Assembly: GCF_021246445.1 (NCBI RefSeq) | Contig: NZ_JAJQXW010000002.1 | Span: 248,001-312,000, forward strand | Origin: Rhabdothermincola salaria | Lineage (GTDB): Bacteria; Actinomycetota; Acidimicrobiia; Acidimicrobiales; Acidimicrobilacustridaceae | DNA: 64,000 nucleotides | Direction of reading: 5' to 3' | Shown here: positions 33,436 through 42,310 of the stretch, one piece after another | Layout of the letters: every line of letters begins with the position of its first letter | Position numbering within the stretch: position 1 is the first letter of the stretch | Position numbers and translations under genes: made by a program | Notes under the pieces: generated by a model | The model's database searches: none | What the model saw: the letters and a program-made list of their open reading frames with translations, nothing else | What the model was told of the DNA's origin: nothing

Positions 33436-33930
33436 TCAGACCACCTCGCGGAGGCGCCCGGTCTCGACCTCGTAGACGAAGCCGCGCACGGCATCGGTCT
33501 TCGGGACGAACGGGCTGGCCTGGATGCGGGCGATGGACTGGCGGACGTCGTCGTCGAGGTCCGAGAAGGCCTCGAGGGCGAAGCTCGGCCGCACACCGGT
33601 GTCGGCCTGGATCTGGGCCTTCACGTCGGCGTCGGTGAAGGTCAACATGCCGCAGTCGGTGTGGTGGACGAGGATGATCTCCTCGGTGCCGAGCAGGCGC
33701 TGGCTGATCGTGAGCGAGCGGATGGCGTCCTCGCTCACCACACCCCCGGCGTTGCGGATCACGTGGGCATCGCCCTCTTCGAGTCCGAGGGCCCGGGCGG
33801 GGTCGAGGCGGGCGTCCATGCACGCCAGCACGGCGACCTTCTTGGCCGGGGGCAGGGGGAGATCGCCCTTGGTGAAGCCAGTGGCGTAGCCGTCGTTGTT
33901 GGCGAGCAGCTCATCGGTCGTGGTGGGCAT
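33436..33930 (-). CDS. Beta-class carbonic anhydrase, short form
   Basis: The 164-residue protein has the zinc-binding and catalytic set of beta carbonic anhydrases: Cys37, Asp39 and Arg41 in ACMDARLD, and His90 and Cys93 in HHTDCGM. Its length matches the short subgroup of actinobacterial carbonic anhydrases. It would interconvert CO2 and bicarbonate in the cytoplasm. A well-spaced promoter with AT-rich elements lies at 33961-33988, and GGAGG precedes the ATG. Confidence 0.9.
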   Translation of the reverse strand: MPTTTDELLANNDGYATGFTKGDLPLPPAKKVAVLACMDARLDPARALGLEEGDAHVIRNAGGVVSEDAIRSLTISQRLLGTEEIILVHHTDCGMLTFTDADVKAQIQADTGVRPSFALEAFSDLDDDVRQSIARIQASPFVPKTDAVRGFVYEVETGRLREVV

Positions 33931-33960
33931 GGGGGCCTCCGTGGTCGGGTCGGAACCGAA

Positions 33961-33988
33961 AGCCTACAAAGCTGATCGGAAATATCAA
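33961..33988 (-). promoter_or_regulatory. Promoter of the carbonic anhydrase gene
   Basis: Read on the minus strand, TTGATA (33988-33983) is separated by 16 bases from TAGGCT (33966-33961), a plausible sigma-A type -35/-10 pair. It stands in one of the few AT-rich patches of the window. It is 31 bases upstream of the carbonic anhydrase start and follows the end of the DegT-like gene. Confidence 0.5.
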
Positions 33989-33991
33989 GAT

Positions 33992-35200
33992 TCAGCCCGG
34001 GTGCGCGTCGAGGAACTCCGCCAGGGTGTCGACGACGAACTGGAGCGTGGGCTCGTCGATGGCGTGGCTCAACGGCAGCAGCACCCCCCGGGCCATGATC
34101 TCGTCGGCGTGGGGAAGACCGTCGTCGGGCAGTACCAGGGCGCGATCGCGCAGCATGGGCTGGCGGGCGACGTTGCCGGTCCAGATGGTGCGGGTGTCGA
34201 TGCCCCTCCCGTCGAGGAAGGCCTGCAGGTCGGGGCGGTCGAAGCCGGCGCTTTCGCGTATGACCAGCGGGTACCCCAGCCAGGCCGTCTCGAGCTCGGG
34301 GAGCTGGCGGGGCAGCACCACCCGATCGGCGTGGTCGCCGAAGAACGCCGTGTAGGCCGCGAAGAGCCGCCGGCGCCGGGCCAGGTTCTCCTCGAGCTTC
34401 GCCAGCTGGACCAGGCCGAACGCGGCCCCCATCTCGGACGGCTCGAAGTTCCAGGCCAGCTCGTCGAAGATGAACTGGTTGTCGTAGCGGACCCCGTCGA
34501 GGTCCTCCCAGAAGTCGCGCTCCCCCCGCTTCGAGCCGTAGAACTGCACCTCGCTGCGCCGACCCCACCGGCGCAGCATCAACGCCCGGTCGCGCAAGCC
34601 CTCGTCGTCGACGAGGAGCATGCCCCCGTTGCCCCCGGCGGTGAGGATGTGGGAGTTGGCGAAGCTGGTGACGGTGATGTCCGATCGCTCACCCGTGGGG
34701 CGACCCCGCAGGAGGGGCCCGAGGGTGTCGCAGGAGTCCTCGACGAGGGGGAGGCCGTGGGCATCGGCGACGCCCCGCAGGGCATCCCAATCGGGGGCGT
34801 TGCCGACGAGGTTGGGGAACAGCATCGCCCCGGTGCGAGGGGTGACCATCTCGGCCACCCGGTCGACGTCGACGCAGTAGGTGTCGACCTCGCAGTCGAC
34901 GAGCACCGGCACCAACCCGGCCCGGACCAGCGGGGCGATGTCGGTGGAGAACGTGAGCCCGCAGGTGACGACCTCGGTGCCCGGCTCGAGGCCGAGCAGC
35001 TCGACCGCCAGGTACAGCGCCGAGGAGCCGGAGTTGACCATCACCCCCCCGGACTTGCCGAACAAGGCCGACACCTGGCGCTCCATGGCGTTGACCCGAC
35101 GGCCCGGCCACAGTCCCTGGGGTCCCGACCGCAGCACCTCCACCACGGCCTCGATCTCGCGCTCGTCGTGCACGCTGCTCGAGTAGAAGACGCGATCCAT
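33992..35200 (-). CDS. DegT/DnrJ/EryC1-fold protein with His at the PLP-lysine position (E1/ColD-like dehydratase type)
   Basis: The 402-residue protein has the sugar-aminotransferase fold: VNSGSSALYLAVELLGLEPGTEVVTCGLTF, the PLP-pyridine Asp155 in EDSCDTLG, and then SFANSH at 179-184. The residue that is Lys in aminotransferases is His184, exactly 29 residues after the Asp, as in the 3-dehydratases E1 (RfbH/AscC) and ColD. Later segments (RRWGRRS, RYDNQFIFDELAWNFEPSEMGAAFGLVQL, WLGYPL) also look more like E1. However, the cysteines that hold the E1 iron-sulfur cluster are absent. It may therefore dehydrate or deoxygenate a sugar-like substrate with PMP or PLP. GAGGAG lies 9 nt before the ATG at 35200. 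Confidence 0.85.
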   Translation of the reverse strand: MDRVFYSSSVHDEREIEAVVEVLRSGPQGLWPGRRVNAMERQVSALFGKSGGVMVNSGSSALYLAVELLGLEPGTEVVTCGLTFSTDIAPLVRAGLVPVLVDCEVDTYCVDVDRVAEMVTPRTGAMLFPNLVGNAPDWDALRGVADAHGLPLVEDSCDTLGPLLRGRPTGERSDITVTSFANSHILTAGGNGGMLLVDDEGLRDRALMLRRWGRRSEVQFYGSKRGERDFWEDLDGVRYDNQFIFDELAWNFEPSEMGAAFGLVQLAKLEENLARRRRLFAAYTAFFGDHADRVVLPRQLPELETAWLGYPLVIRESAGFDRPDLQAFLDGRGIDTRTIWTGNVARQPMLRDRALVLPDDGLPHADEIMARGVLLPLSHAIDEPTLQFVVDTLAEFLDAHPG

Positions 35201-35250
35201 CGAGCTCATCTCCTCGCCGGTGACCGTCGGGCCCCGTCGTCGTGGGCCGG

Positions 35251-36207
35251 TCAGCCCTCGTTCACCAAGGGGACGACCTCCTCGGCGAAGGCGTCGAACT
35301 GCTCGAGGTACTCCGCCAGGGACCGACCCCGGAACTTCACGTGGATCACGTTGGCCCCGGCCTCGCGAGCGGCGCGCAGGTCGGCGGCGTAGGCCTCGGT
35401 GCCGTGGATCACCGTGGGGGGCAGGTCGTCGGCCGGCCCACCGGTGAGGTGCGCCCAGCCCGGCATGTAGCCGATGTCGATGGGCGCGTCGCCCCGGCCG
35501 TGGGCCTCGGCGGAGGCCCGGATCTCGCCGATGATCTCGCCGTACTGGTCGATGGAGTTGCCCATCGGGATGTAGCCGTCGCCGAAGCGGCCGGCGCGAC
35601 GCCAGGCCGCCTTGGAGTTGCCACCGACCCAGGTGGTGAGCGAACCGTCGGCCGGGCCCGGTGACACGCCGACCCGCTCGTAGGCGTAGCGCTCCCCCCG
35701 GAACGAGACGTAGGGCTCGGCGAAGGCACCCGACAGGGCCTCGAGGGTCTCGTCGAGGATGGCGCCCCGCTCGGCGAAAGGCACCCCGAGGGCGTCGAAC
35801 TCGCCCTTCACATGGCCGGCACCGACCCCCAGGATCACCCGACCACCCGAGAGGTGGTCGAGGGTGCCGAACGACGAGGCGGTCTGCAGCGGGTGGCGGT
35901 AGGCGGCGATCCACACGACCGACAGCAGGTGCACCCGTTCGGTGTGGGCGGCCAGGAAGCCCAACGTGGCGACCGTGTCGTACCAGGTGGTGCGCATCCG
36001 GGCGGAGTAGTCGTCGTCGGGGACGGCGACGTGGTCGCACACACCGACGAACGAATGGCCGGTGGCCTCGGCCTTCTGGGCCACCGTCACCAGATCGGCG
36101 ACGGTGGCCTCGTCCTCCCAGGGGTCGACGAGGTTCAACGTGAGCGTCTGGACCGGCAGCTGCAAGCCGTAGGCCCAACCTCCGTCGCGTACGAGTGCGC
36201 CACCCAT
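35251..36207 (-). CDS. LLM-class F420-dependent oxidoreductase
   Basis: The 318-residue protein is a luciferase-like barrel with YGLQLPVQTLTLNLVDPWED, FVGVCDHVAVPDDDYSARMRTTWYDTVATLGFLAAHTERVHL, LDHLSGGRVILGVGAGHVKGEFDALGVPFAERG and TTWVGGNSKAAWRRAGRFGDGYIP. The last two are hallmark phosphate- and F420-binding segments of the TIGR03619-like group. The ATG at 36207 has AGGAGG 11 nt upstream. It is transcribed with the DegT-like gene downstream, 50 bases away, so they may act on related substrates. Confidence 0.85.
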   Translation of the reverse strand: MGGALVRDGGWAYGLQLPVQTLTLNLVDPWEDEATVADLVTVAQKAEATGHSFVGVCDHVAVPDDDYSARMRTTWYDTVATLGFLAAHTERVHLLSVVWIAAYRHPLQTASSFGTLDHLSGGRVILGVGAGHVKGEFDALGVPFAERGAILDETLEALSGAFAEPYVSFRGERYAYERVGVSPGPADGSLTTWVGGNSKAAWRRAGRFGDGYIPMGNSIDQYGEIIGEIRASAEAHGRGDAPIDIGYMPGWAHLTGGPADDLPPTVIHGTEAYAADLRAAREAGANVIHVKFRGRSLAEYLEQFDAFAEEVVPLVNEG

Positions 36208-36363
36208 CGAGACCACGTCCTCCTGCTTCGTCGTTGGGACTCCACCGCGTCGTGTCCGACCCGGTGCCACCCGATGGTGTAGCAGTCCGGCTCACACGGC
36301 GCGTCGGGACCCTCCCGCCAGGTGCTCCCGACCGGTGCGCCGGACGGCCCCGGGGATGGGCCG

Positions 36364-36369
36364 TAACAT
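36364..36369 (+). promoter_or_regulatory. -10 hexamer TAACAT of a probable leaderless transcript
   Basis: TAACAT lies 8 bases before the ATG at 36378, and there is no Shine-Dalgarno sequence in that interval. A transcript starting near the ATG is the simplest reading. The rest of the 170-base divergent gap shows no other clear element. Confidence 0.4.
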
Positions 36370-36377
36370 CGCCCGTC

Positions 36378-36890
36378 ATGGGAACGAACCAACGAGCCGC
36401 CATCACCATGACCGACGAGGAGGTGGCGTCGTTCGTCGAGCGCAGCCGTACCGCCACGCTGGCCACCAACGGCCCGAAGGGCGTACCCCATCTGATCGCC
36501 ATGTGGTACGGGCTCATCGACGGCAAGATCTACTTCGAGACCAAGGCCAAGGCCCAGAAGACCGTCAACCTGCGCCGCGACTCCCGCGTGTCGGTGATGA
36601 TCGAGGCCGGTGAGACCTACGACCAGCTGCGCGGCGTCGCCATCGAGGGCACGGCCACCATCATCGACGACACCGAGGACGACGAGTACTGGGCGGCGGC
36701 CATCTCGGTGTTCGAGCGCTACAACGGCCCCTACAGCGAAGAGGTGCACCCCTTCGTGGAGATCATGATGAACAAGCGGGTCGTCGTGCGCGTCGACCCG
36801 GAGCGGGTGCGCTCGTGGGATCACCGCAAGCTGGGCCAGGACCCGATGCCGCTGGCCGGCACGACCGCCCAGTACATCGGCGAGGAGTGA
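36378..36890 (+). CDS. PPOX-class split-barrel oxidoreductase
   Basis: The 170-residue protein reads MTDEEVASFVERSRTATLATNGPKGVPHLIAMWYGLIDGKIYFETKAKAQKTVNLRRDSRVSVMIEAGETYDQLRGVAIEGTA. This is a pyridoxamine-phosphate-oxidase-like split barrel that binds FMN or F420. The gene is followed 17 bases later by a TetR gene on the same strand, suggesting a two-gene operon. The ATG at 36378 lacks a ribosome-binding site and appears leaderless. Confidence 0.82.
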   Translation: MGTNQRAAITMTDEEVASFVERSRTATLATNGPKGVPHLIAMWYGLIDGKIYFETKAKAQKTVNLRRDSRVSVMIEAGETYDQLRGVAIEGTATIIDDTEDDEYWAAAISVFERYNGPYSEEVHPFVEIMMNKRVVVRVDPERVRSWDHRKLGQDPMPLAGTTAQYIGEE

Positions 36891-36906
36891 TCGCGGCGAG
36901 GCAGCG

Positions 36907-37539
36907 ATGAGCACCCGACCGGCCAAGCCGGCGTCGGCGGCCCCGACGGTGCCCGCCGTCGAGGACCTCCCGGCCGGCCAGCGGGCCCGTCGCGCCCGGA
37001 TCATCGCGGCCGCCCTCGACCTGCTCGGCGACGCCGACTACGAGCGCATCCAGATCCGCATGGTCGCCGAACGGGCCGGCGTGGCCCTCGGCACGCTCTA
37101 CCGGTACTTCCCCTCCAAGGAGCACCTCTTCGCCGCCGCCCTGGCCGAGTGGGGCGCCGGCTTCGGCCCCCGCCAATCGGGGCGGACCGCGGCCCGCCCA
37201 CCCGAGCCGCCCGCCCGGCTGAAGCGGGCGCTCCGCGACGCCGTCACCGCCTTCGAGCGCAACCCCCAGCTCTTCTCGCTGGTCAACCTGCTCAGCTCGG
37301 TCGACGACCCCGCCGTGGCCGAGACCATGTGGCGCTACTCCGAGCAGACCCGCGCCGCGTTCATGGGCGTCCTCGACGGCATCGACCCCGACACGGCCGA
37401 GACCATCGTGTGGATGTCGCTGGCGCTGTTGAGCTCGGTCCTGCAGAGCTGGGTCACGGGGCGCATCAGCATCGAGGAGGCCCGACGCCGGCTCGACCAG
37501 GGCGTCGACGTGATCTTCACCGTCCCACCGACGGTCTGA
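36907..37539 (+). CDS. TetR-family regulator (KstR-like HTH)
   Basis: The 210-residue protein has an N-terminal TetR helix-turn-helix: RARIIAAALDLLGDADYERIQIRMVAERAGVALGTLYRYFPSKEHLFAAALAEW. The recognition segment GVALGTLYRYFPSKEHL resembles KstR-type repressors of lipid catabolism. The effector domain (about residues 90-205) has no recognisable ligand motif. It follows the PPOX gene by 17 bases and probably regulates nearby catabolic genes in response to an acyl-CoA-like ligand. The ligand is inference. Confidence 0.85.
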   Translation: MSTRPAKPASAAPTVPAVEDLPAGQRARRARIIAAALDLLGDADYERIQIRMVAERAGVALGTLYRYFPSKEHLFAAALAEWGAGFGPRQSGRTAARPPEPPARLKRALRDAVTAFERNPQLFSLVNLLSSVDDPAVAETMWRYSEQTRAAFMGVLDGIDPDTAETIVWMSLALLSSVLQSWVTGRISIEEARRRLDQGVDVIFTVPPTV

Positions 37540-37611
37540 AGCCCGCGGCACCCGCGCGACATCCGCTGAACACACCCGAGCGGCGCCGTCCACCACCGGG
37601 GTTGAGGACGC

Positions 37612-38832
37612 TCACTCGGCGAGCAGCGAAGGATCGAGGTCGGCGACGGCGTCGACCCCGAGCAGGGCCATGGTGCGCGCCATGTCGTCAGCGAACCACT
37701 GCAGCACCCGGTCCACTCCTCGTTCCCCCGCGGCGCCCAGCCCGTAGAGGTAGGCCCGGCCGGCCATGGCCGCCGTGGCGCCGGCGGCCAGCGCCTTGAC
37801 GATGTCGCTCCCCCGACGGATGCCGCCGTCGCAGATGATCTCGGTGCGCCCACCCACGGCGTCGGCCACCGGGGCCACCAGCGTGAACGGCGCCGGGGCC
37901 CCGTCGAGCTGGCGGCCGCCGTGGTTGGACAGCACCACGGCGTCCACCCCGACCTCGGCGGCGAGCACGGCATCGTCGACCCGCTGGATGCCCTTGACCA
38001 CGATCGGTCCGTCCCAGACCGTCCGGAGCCACTCGACGTCGGACCACGACAAGCTCGGATCGAACTGGCTGTTGATGTAGTCGGACAGGGTGACCGGTGA
38101 CGAACCGTCGCCCACGTCGCGACCGGCCACGTTGGCGAAGCGGATGGGTTCATTGCGCAGCAGCTCGAGCGTCCATCGCGGGTGGAGAGCACCGTCGACG
38201 AGGGTCGACGGCCCGATGGTCGGCGGGAGCGTGAAGCCCCGCCGGACGTCGCGCTCGCGACGGCCGAGCACGGCCGTGTCCACGGTGAGCACCAGCGCTT
38301 CGTAGCGGGCGGCCGCCGCCCGCTGGATCATCTCGGCCACCAGCCCTCGGTCGCGCCAGGCGTAGACCTGGAACCACAGGCGTCCGCCGCTGACCGCTCG
38401 CACCTCCTCGATGGAGCGGGTGGCCAACGTGGACAAGGTGTAGGGCAGCCCGGCCCGCTCGGCGGCGCGGGCCACGGCCAACTCCCCCTGGGGGTCGGCG
38501 ATGCGGGTGAAGCCGGTGGGGGCCAACACCAACGGGTACGCGGCCGGGACCCCGAAGATCGAGGCCGAGACGTCCACCTCTCCGAGGCCGGCCAGGACTC
38601 GAGGCCGGAACGCCGTGCGGGCAAAGGCGGCGGCGTTGGCCGCGAGGGTGCGCTCGTCCTCGGCCGCGCCGTCGATGTAGTCGAACACCCCGCGGGGCAG
38701 GCGCCGGCGGGCCAGACGCCGCAGGTCGGCCACCGAGGCGGCCCGGGCCAACCGGCGCTCGACCGGATCGGTCGGTCGCGGGGCCCAACGGACGACCGAA
38801 CGGATCGCCGCCACGCTGCGGGGTCGGGCCAC
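37612..38832 (-). CDS. FMN-dependent alpha-hydroxy-acid oxidase/dehydrogenase
   Basis: The 406-residue protein is a lactate/glycolate-oxidase family TIM barrel. Landmarks are LPRGVFDYIDGAAEDERTLAAN, PLVLAPTGFTRIADPQGELAVARAA, GLPYTLSTLATRS, WFQVYAWRDRGLV, IVVKGIQRVDDAV, the catalytic VLSNHGGRQLDGAP and ICDGGIRRGSDIVKALAAGA. It oxidises an L-2-hydroxyacid to a 2-oxoacid. It lies 5 bases downstream of the KstD-like gene on the same strand, so the two are one transcript. The natural hydroxyacid is unknown. Confidence 0.87.
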   Translation of the reverse strand: MARPRSVAAIRSVVRWAPRPTDPVERRLARAASVADLRRLARRRLPRGVFDYIDGAAEDERTLAANAAAFARTAFRPRVLAGLGEVDVSASIFGVPAAYPLVLAPTGFTRIADPQGELAVARAAERAGLPYTLSTLATRSIEEVRAVSGGRLWFQVYAWRDRGLVAEMIQRAAAARYEALVLTVDTAVLGRRERDVRRGFTLPPTIGPSTLVDGALHPRWTLELLRNEPIRFANVAGRDVGDGSSPVTLSDYINSQFDPSLSWSDVEWLRTVWDGPIVVKGIQRVDDAVLAAEVGVDAVVLSNHGGRQLDGAPAPFTLVAPVADAVGGRTEIICDGGIRRGSDIVKALAAGATAAMAGRAYLYGLGAAGERGVDRVLQWFADDMARTMALLGVDAVADLDPSLLAE

Positions 38833-38837
38833 GGGGC

Positions 38838-40466
38838 TCAGAGGTCTCGGGCGGGCCGGGACGCCACGTCACGGCCGGCGAGGAAGCCGAACACCAACCC
38901 GTTGCCGAGGGTGCCCCCGCCGCTCGGGTAGGCCCACCCGAACACGTTGGCGGCGGTGTTGCCTGCCGCGTAGAGCCCGCCCACCACCCCACTGCCGTTG
39001 CGCAGCACCCGACCGTGTCGGTCCAGCCGGGGGCCACCGTTGGTGCCGAGGGCGCCGGGGTGGATCTCGACCGCGTAGAACGGCGCCTCGGTGAGGGGCT
39101 TGACCCGACCGGGCGACATGAGGCCGTGCTGGTGGCGGCCGAAGTCCGGGTCGACGCCTTCTGCGGCGTGGGTGTTGTAGCGCTCCACCGTGGCCTCGAG
39201 CGCGTCCGGATCGAGACCGAGCTCCTCGGCCAGCTCGCGGATCGTGTCGGCCTTGACGACCCAGTCGGGATCGGGCTCACCCGGCATCATCGACAGGATG
39301 CGTTGGGCGTCGCGCACGGTGCGGTCGAAGATCTGGTAGCCGGGCCCGGCGTTGGGGAACTCCACCGACTCCGGGTCGTAGGCGCCGAACGCCTTCGGGA
39401 AGTCGTTGTAGGGCAGGGCCTCGTTGGCGAACCGACGGCCCTTGCGGTTCACGACGATCGACGCCGGGGCGCCCCGGCCCCACTCGAACTGGGGCACCTG
39501 CGCACCGTCGCGGGTGATCTCCGGGTCGAACATGACCGGGGTGCCCCAGTAGGAGTCCATGTTGCCCAACTGGGCCCCGGCGCCCATGGCCATCAGCAGC
39601 CCGTCGCCGGTGTTGCCGCCCGGGCTGAGGGGGTGCACGTCGTAGCCGACGTGGGCCCGGACCAGCGCCGGGTTCCACTCGAAGCCGCCGCAGGCCAGCA
39701 CCACCCCCTTGCGGGCGCCGATCCGCATCGGCGCACCGTCGTGGTCGACCACCACGCCGATCACGTCGCCGGCGTCGTCGGTCACCAACTGGCGGGCGGG
39801 CGTCTCGAGCAGCGTCTCCACGCCCCGCTCCAGCAGACCCTTGAAGAGCCGAGCGATCAGGGCCGCCCCCTTCGGCCGGATGTCCCGGGCCTCACGACGG
39901 CGCAGCTCCTCCTCGAGCTCGGGGGTCTGGGGAGAGAGGTCCTCGGCCAGCGTGGTCGCCGCCCCGAGCGACATGAGCGTGCCCCGCTTCACGATGCGGT
40001 CGGCCCACTCGGGGAGCTCCTCGCCCACCGGGTAGGGATCGGCCTCGACCGTGCGCCCCGGCATCATCTTCGTGCCGGGGAACTGCCAGGGCCAGTAGTA
40101 GTCGGGCAGGGGCTGGATGTGGGTGCTCAGCGGCGTGTGGTCCTCGAGGTAGCGCAGCACCTCGGGCGCGGTGTCGACGTACACCTCGAGCAGCTCGGGG
40201 TCGGGCACTCTCGGGCCGGCCACCCGACGGATGTAGGCGAGCGCCTCTTCACGGCTGTCGTCGACACCGGCCTCGGCCATCACGTGGTTGCCGGGAAGCC
40301 AGACCCCACCACCGGACACCGCTGTCGTGCCGCCCAGCATGGGGTTCTTCTCGACCAGGAGCACGTCGGCGCCCCCGTCGTGGGCCAGGGTGGCCGCGGT
40401 CAGCGCCGCGCCCCCCGTGCCCACGACCACGACGTCGACGATCCGATCCCACGTACCTGCGTCCAT
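38838..40466 (-). CDS. FAD-dependent 3-ketosteroid delta-1-dehydrogenase-like oxidoreductase
   Basis: The 542-residue flavoprotein has an N-terminal dinucleotide motif (VVVVGTGGAALTAATLAHDGGADVLLVEKN) and GGTTAVSGGGVWLPGNHVMA. Its C-terminus GALGTNGGPRLDRHGRVLR, GLYAAGNTAANVFGWAYPSGGGTLGNGLVFG matches the KstD/fumarate-reductase group, including the Tyr-Pro-x-Gly-Gly segment that carries catalytic Tyr in KstD. Such enzymes desaturate ring ketones or related substrates. SD-like CCTCGGGGGGTC precedes the ATG. It is followed by the hydroxyacid oxidase gene 5 bases later. True steroid activity is not shown by sequence. Confidence 0.85.
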   Translation of the reverse strand: MDAGTWDRIVDVVVVGTGGAALTAATLAHDGGADVLLVEKNPMLGGTTAVSGGGVWLPGNHVMAEAGVDDSREEALAYIRRVAGPRVPDPELLEVYVDTAPEVLRYLEDHTPLSTHIQPLPDYYWPWQFPGTKMMPGRTVEADPYPVGEELPEWADRIVKRGTLMSLGAATTLAEDLSPQTPELEEELRRREARDIRPKGAALIARLFKGLLERGVETLLETPARQLVTDDAGDVIGVVVDHDGAPMRIGARKGVVLACGGFEWNPALVRAHVGYDVHPLSPGGNTGDGLLMAMGAGAQLGNMDSYWGTPVMFDPEITRDGAQVPQFEWGRGAPASIVVNRKGRRFANEALPYNDFPKAFGAYDPESVEFPNAGPGYQIFDRTVRDAQRILSMMPGEPDPDWVVKADTIRELAEELGLDPDALEATVERYNTHAAEGVDPDFGRHQHGLMSPGRVKPLTEAPFYAVEIHPGALGTNGGPRLDRHGRVLRNGSGVVGGLYAAGNTAANVFGWAYPSGGGTLGNGLVFGFLAGRDVASRPARDL

Positions 40467-40562
40467 GCCTGACCCCCCGAGGTGGTGTGCTGCGAGCCCA
40501 TCATCGCCCGAGTGGACCGATCGGCGCTCCCGCGCCGGCGGCCCGCCCTCCGGTCGCCCTGG

Positions 40563-41321
40563 TCAGCCGAAGCCGCCGCCCCCGTCGGCCCAGAGCGTGG
40601 CGCCGTTGATGTAGGAGGCGGCGTCGGAGGCCAGGAACAGGCAGATCCCACCGATGTCGTCGGGGGTCCCCATGCGCCCCACGGGGATCTTGTCCTCGAT
40701 GGTGCGGCCCTGGTCGTCGGGCAGGAGGAGGTCGACCATGGCCTCGGTGCGCACCCAGCCCAGCGAGACGCAGTTGACCCGCACCGTGCGACCCCAGGCG
40801 GTGGCCAGCGAACGGGTCATGTGGTTCAGCCCGGCCTTGGCCGCGCCGTACGGGGCGAGCCCGCCGCCGGAGCCGCCGGGCATGGACGCCTGGCTGGAGA
40901 TGTTGATGATCGAACCGCCCGACTCCTGCGCCTCCATCACCTGGTAGGCCTTCTGGGCAAAGATCATCGGCGCGGTGAGGTTGAGCTCGACGATCGCCCG
41001 GATGAACCGCGGCGACACGGTGGCCGTGTCCGCCGGGGGCTGCCCACCGGCGTTGTTCACCAGCACGTCGAGACGCCCGAAGCGCTCGACGGCGGTGCGC
41101 ACCACCCGGTCGATCTGGTCGTCGTCGCGCACGTCGGCCGCCACGTGGACGGCGCGGGCCTGCTCGGACTCGTCGCGTGCGGCGGGCGCCACCTCGAACT
41201 CGCTGCGGGCGCAGGTGACCACCGATGCGCCGGCGTCGAGGAACGACCGGGCGATGCCCAGCCCCACCCCTTGGCTGCCGCCCGTCACGATCACGACCTT
41301 GCCCGCGTGCTCGCCGTCCAT
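40563..41321 (-). CDS. Short-chain dehydrogenase/reductase
   Basis: The 252-residue SDR has VVIVTGGSQGVGLGIARSFLDAGA, VNNAGG, IINISSQASMPGG with YGAAK, and the end SYINGATLWADGGGGFG. CARSE after beta-2 suggests NADP(H). The start at ATG 41321 has GGGGGAG upstream. It is divergent from a crotonase gene, and the 182-base gap between them contains an AT-rich operator-like patch. It may be a 3-oxoacyl-type reductase in the same catabolic unit. Confidence 0.86.
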   Translation of the reverse strand: MDGEHAGKVVIVTGGSQGVGLGIARSFLDAGASVVTCARSEFEVAPAARDESEQARAVHVAADVRDDDQIDRVVRTAVERFGRLDVLVNNAGGQPPADTATVSPRFIRAIVELNLTAPMIFAQKAYQVMEAQESGGSIINISSQASMPGGSGGGLAPYGAAKAGLNHMTRSLATAWGRTVRVNCVSLGWVRTEAMVDLLLPDDQGRTIEDKIPVGRMGTPDDIGGICLFLASDAASYINGATLWADGGGGFG

Positions 41322-41373
41322 CTCGCTCCCCCTCGTCGTCGAACGCACCCCCACGGGCGCTGTCAGCCAGAAA

Positions 41374-41387
41374 AGATAACATCGTTA
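41374..41387. promoter_or_regulatory. AGATAACATCGTTA operator-like element
   Basis: TAACATCGTTA (41377-41387) is an 11-base palindrome with a 3-base centre (TAAC-ATC-GTTA) within an AT-rich patch. The half-site AGATAACA also occurs, in reverse orientation, at 44786-44793 before two other genes. It lies between the divergent SDR and crotonase genes and could bind one of the two TetR regulators encoded nearby. Confidence 0.35.
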
Positions 41388-41503
41388 CGAAGGAGAGCGG
41401 CCGGGTGGACTGTCACCCATGCTGCCCCCGGTGCGACCGGAACCACGACGTGCTCGCTCCCGGCCTACGGTCTGCTCACCTGCCCGCCACAGAGAGGTGC
41501 TCC

Positions 41504-42298
41504 GTGTCGACCGTCGAGGTGCTCCCGCTCGAACCTCACATCACCATGATCCGCCTCAACCGGCCGGATCGCCTCAACGCCATCACCTTCGAGCTGGTGG
41601 CCGACCTCCACGACGCCCTCGACCGGGTCGCCGCCGACACCGACTGCAAGGTGGTGATCCTCACCGGCGCCGGTCGCGCCTTCTGCGCCGGCCTCGACCT
41701 CAAGGACTGGGGCACCCCGCCCGCACCGGGCGAGCACCCCCACATCAACGCCGGCATCGACGCCCAGACCTTCATGTCGAACCTCACCGTCCACATGCGC
41801 GACACCCCGCAGGTCATCATCGCCGCGGTGAACGGGCCTGCCTTCGGTGGCGGCCTGGCTCTGGCCTGCGCCGCCGACATCCGCCTCGCCGGCGCCTCCG
41901 CCCGCCTGTGCTCGGCGTTCATCCGCACCGGCCTGTCCGGCACCGACATCGGCATCACCTACCTGCTCCCCCGCCTGGTGGGCAACGCCCACGGCTTCGA
42001 CCTCATCCTGACCGGCCGCGACATCGATGCCGACGAGGCCCACCGCATGGGGCTGGTCTCGCGCGTCGCCGAGGACGGCGCGCTCCAGGACCTGGCCCTC
42101 GAGTACGCCCGCCAGATGGCCGGCTACACCGCCTCCGGCCTGCGCAGCACCAAGGACGTGCTGTGGCACAACACCGAAGCCCCGAGCCTGTCGGCCGCCC
42201 TCGCCCTCGAGATCCGCAACCAGAACCTGCTGCAGCACGCGCCCGACGTGAAGGCGTTCATGGCCTCCTACCGCCAGCGCACCACCGGGTCCGGTTGA
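41504..42298 (+). CDS. Crotonase-fold protein with an Asp-type active site
   Basis: The 264-residue protein has MIRLNRPDRLNAITFELVADLHDAL, the first oxyanion segment RAFCAGLDLKDWG and the second NGPAFGGGLALACAADIRLA. The Glu of hydratases is replaced by Ala in GGGLALA. The second catalytic position lies in SGTDIGITYLLPRLVG, whose Asp aligns by eye with the Asp of dienoyl-CoA isomerases. An isomerase or other crotonase reaction is therefore more likely than simple hydration. The GTG at 41504 has GAGAGG upstream. The TetR gene downstream converges on it. Confidence 0.83.
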   Translation: MSTVEVLPLEPHITMIRLNRPDRLNAITFELVADLHDALDRVAADTDCKVVILTGAGRAFCAGLDLKDWGTPPAPGEHPHINAGIDAQTFMSNLTVHMRDTPQVIIAAVNGPAFGGGLALACAADIRLAGASARLCSAFIRTGLSGTDIGITYLLPRLVGNAHGFDLILTGRDIDADEAHRMGLVSRVAEDGALQDLALEYARQMAGYTASGLRSTKDVLWHNTEAPSLSAALALEIRNQNLLQHAPDVKAFMASYRQRTTGSG

Positions 42299-42310
42299 TC
42301 CCGGCCCGAG

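Noticed and set aside
38838-40466. Naming the FAD protein as a genuine steroid dehydrogenase
   Set aside because: The C-terminal pattern fits KstD, but no other steroid-specific genes (KshA/B, HsaABCD, Mce) are in the window, so the narrow name is not supported.
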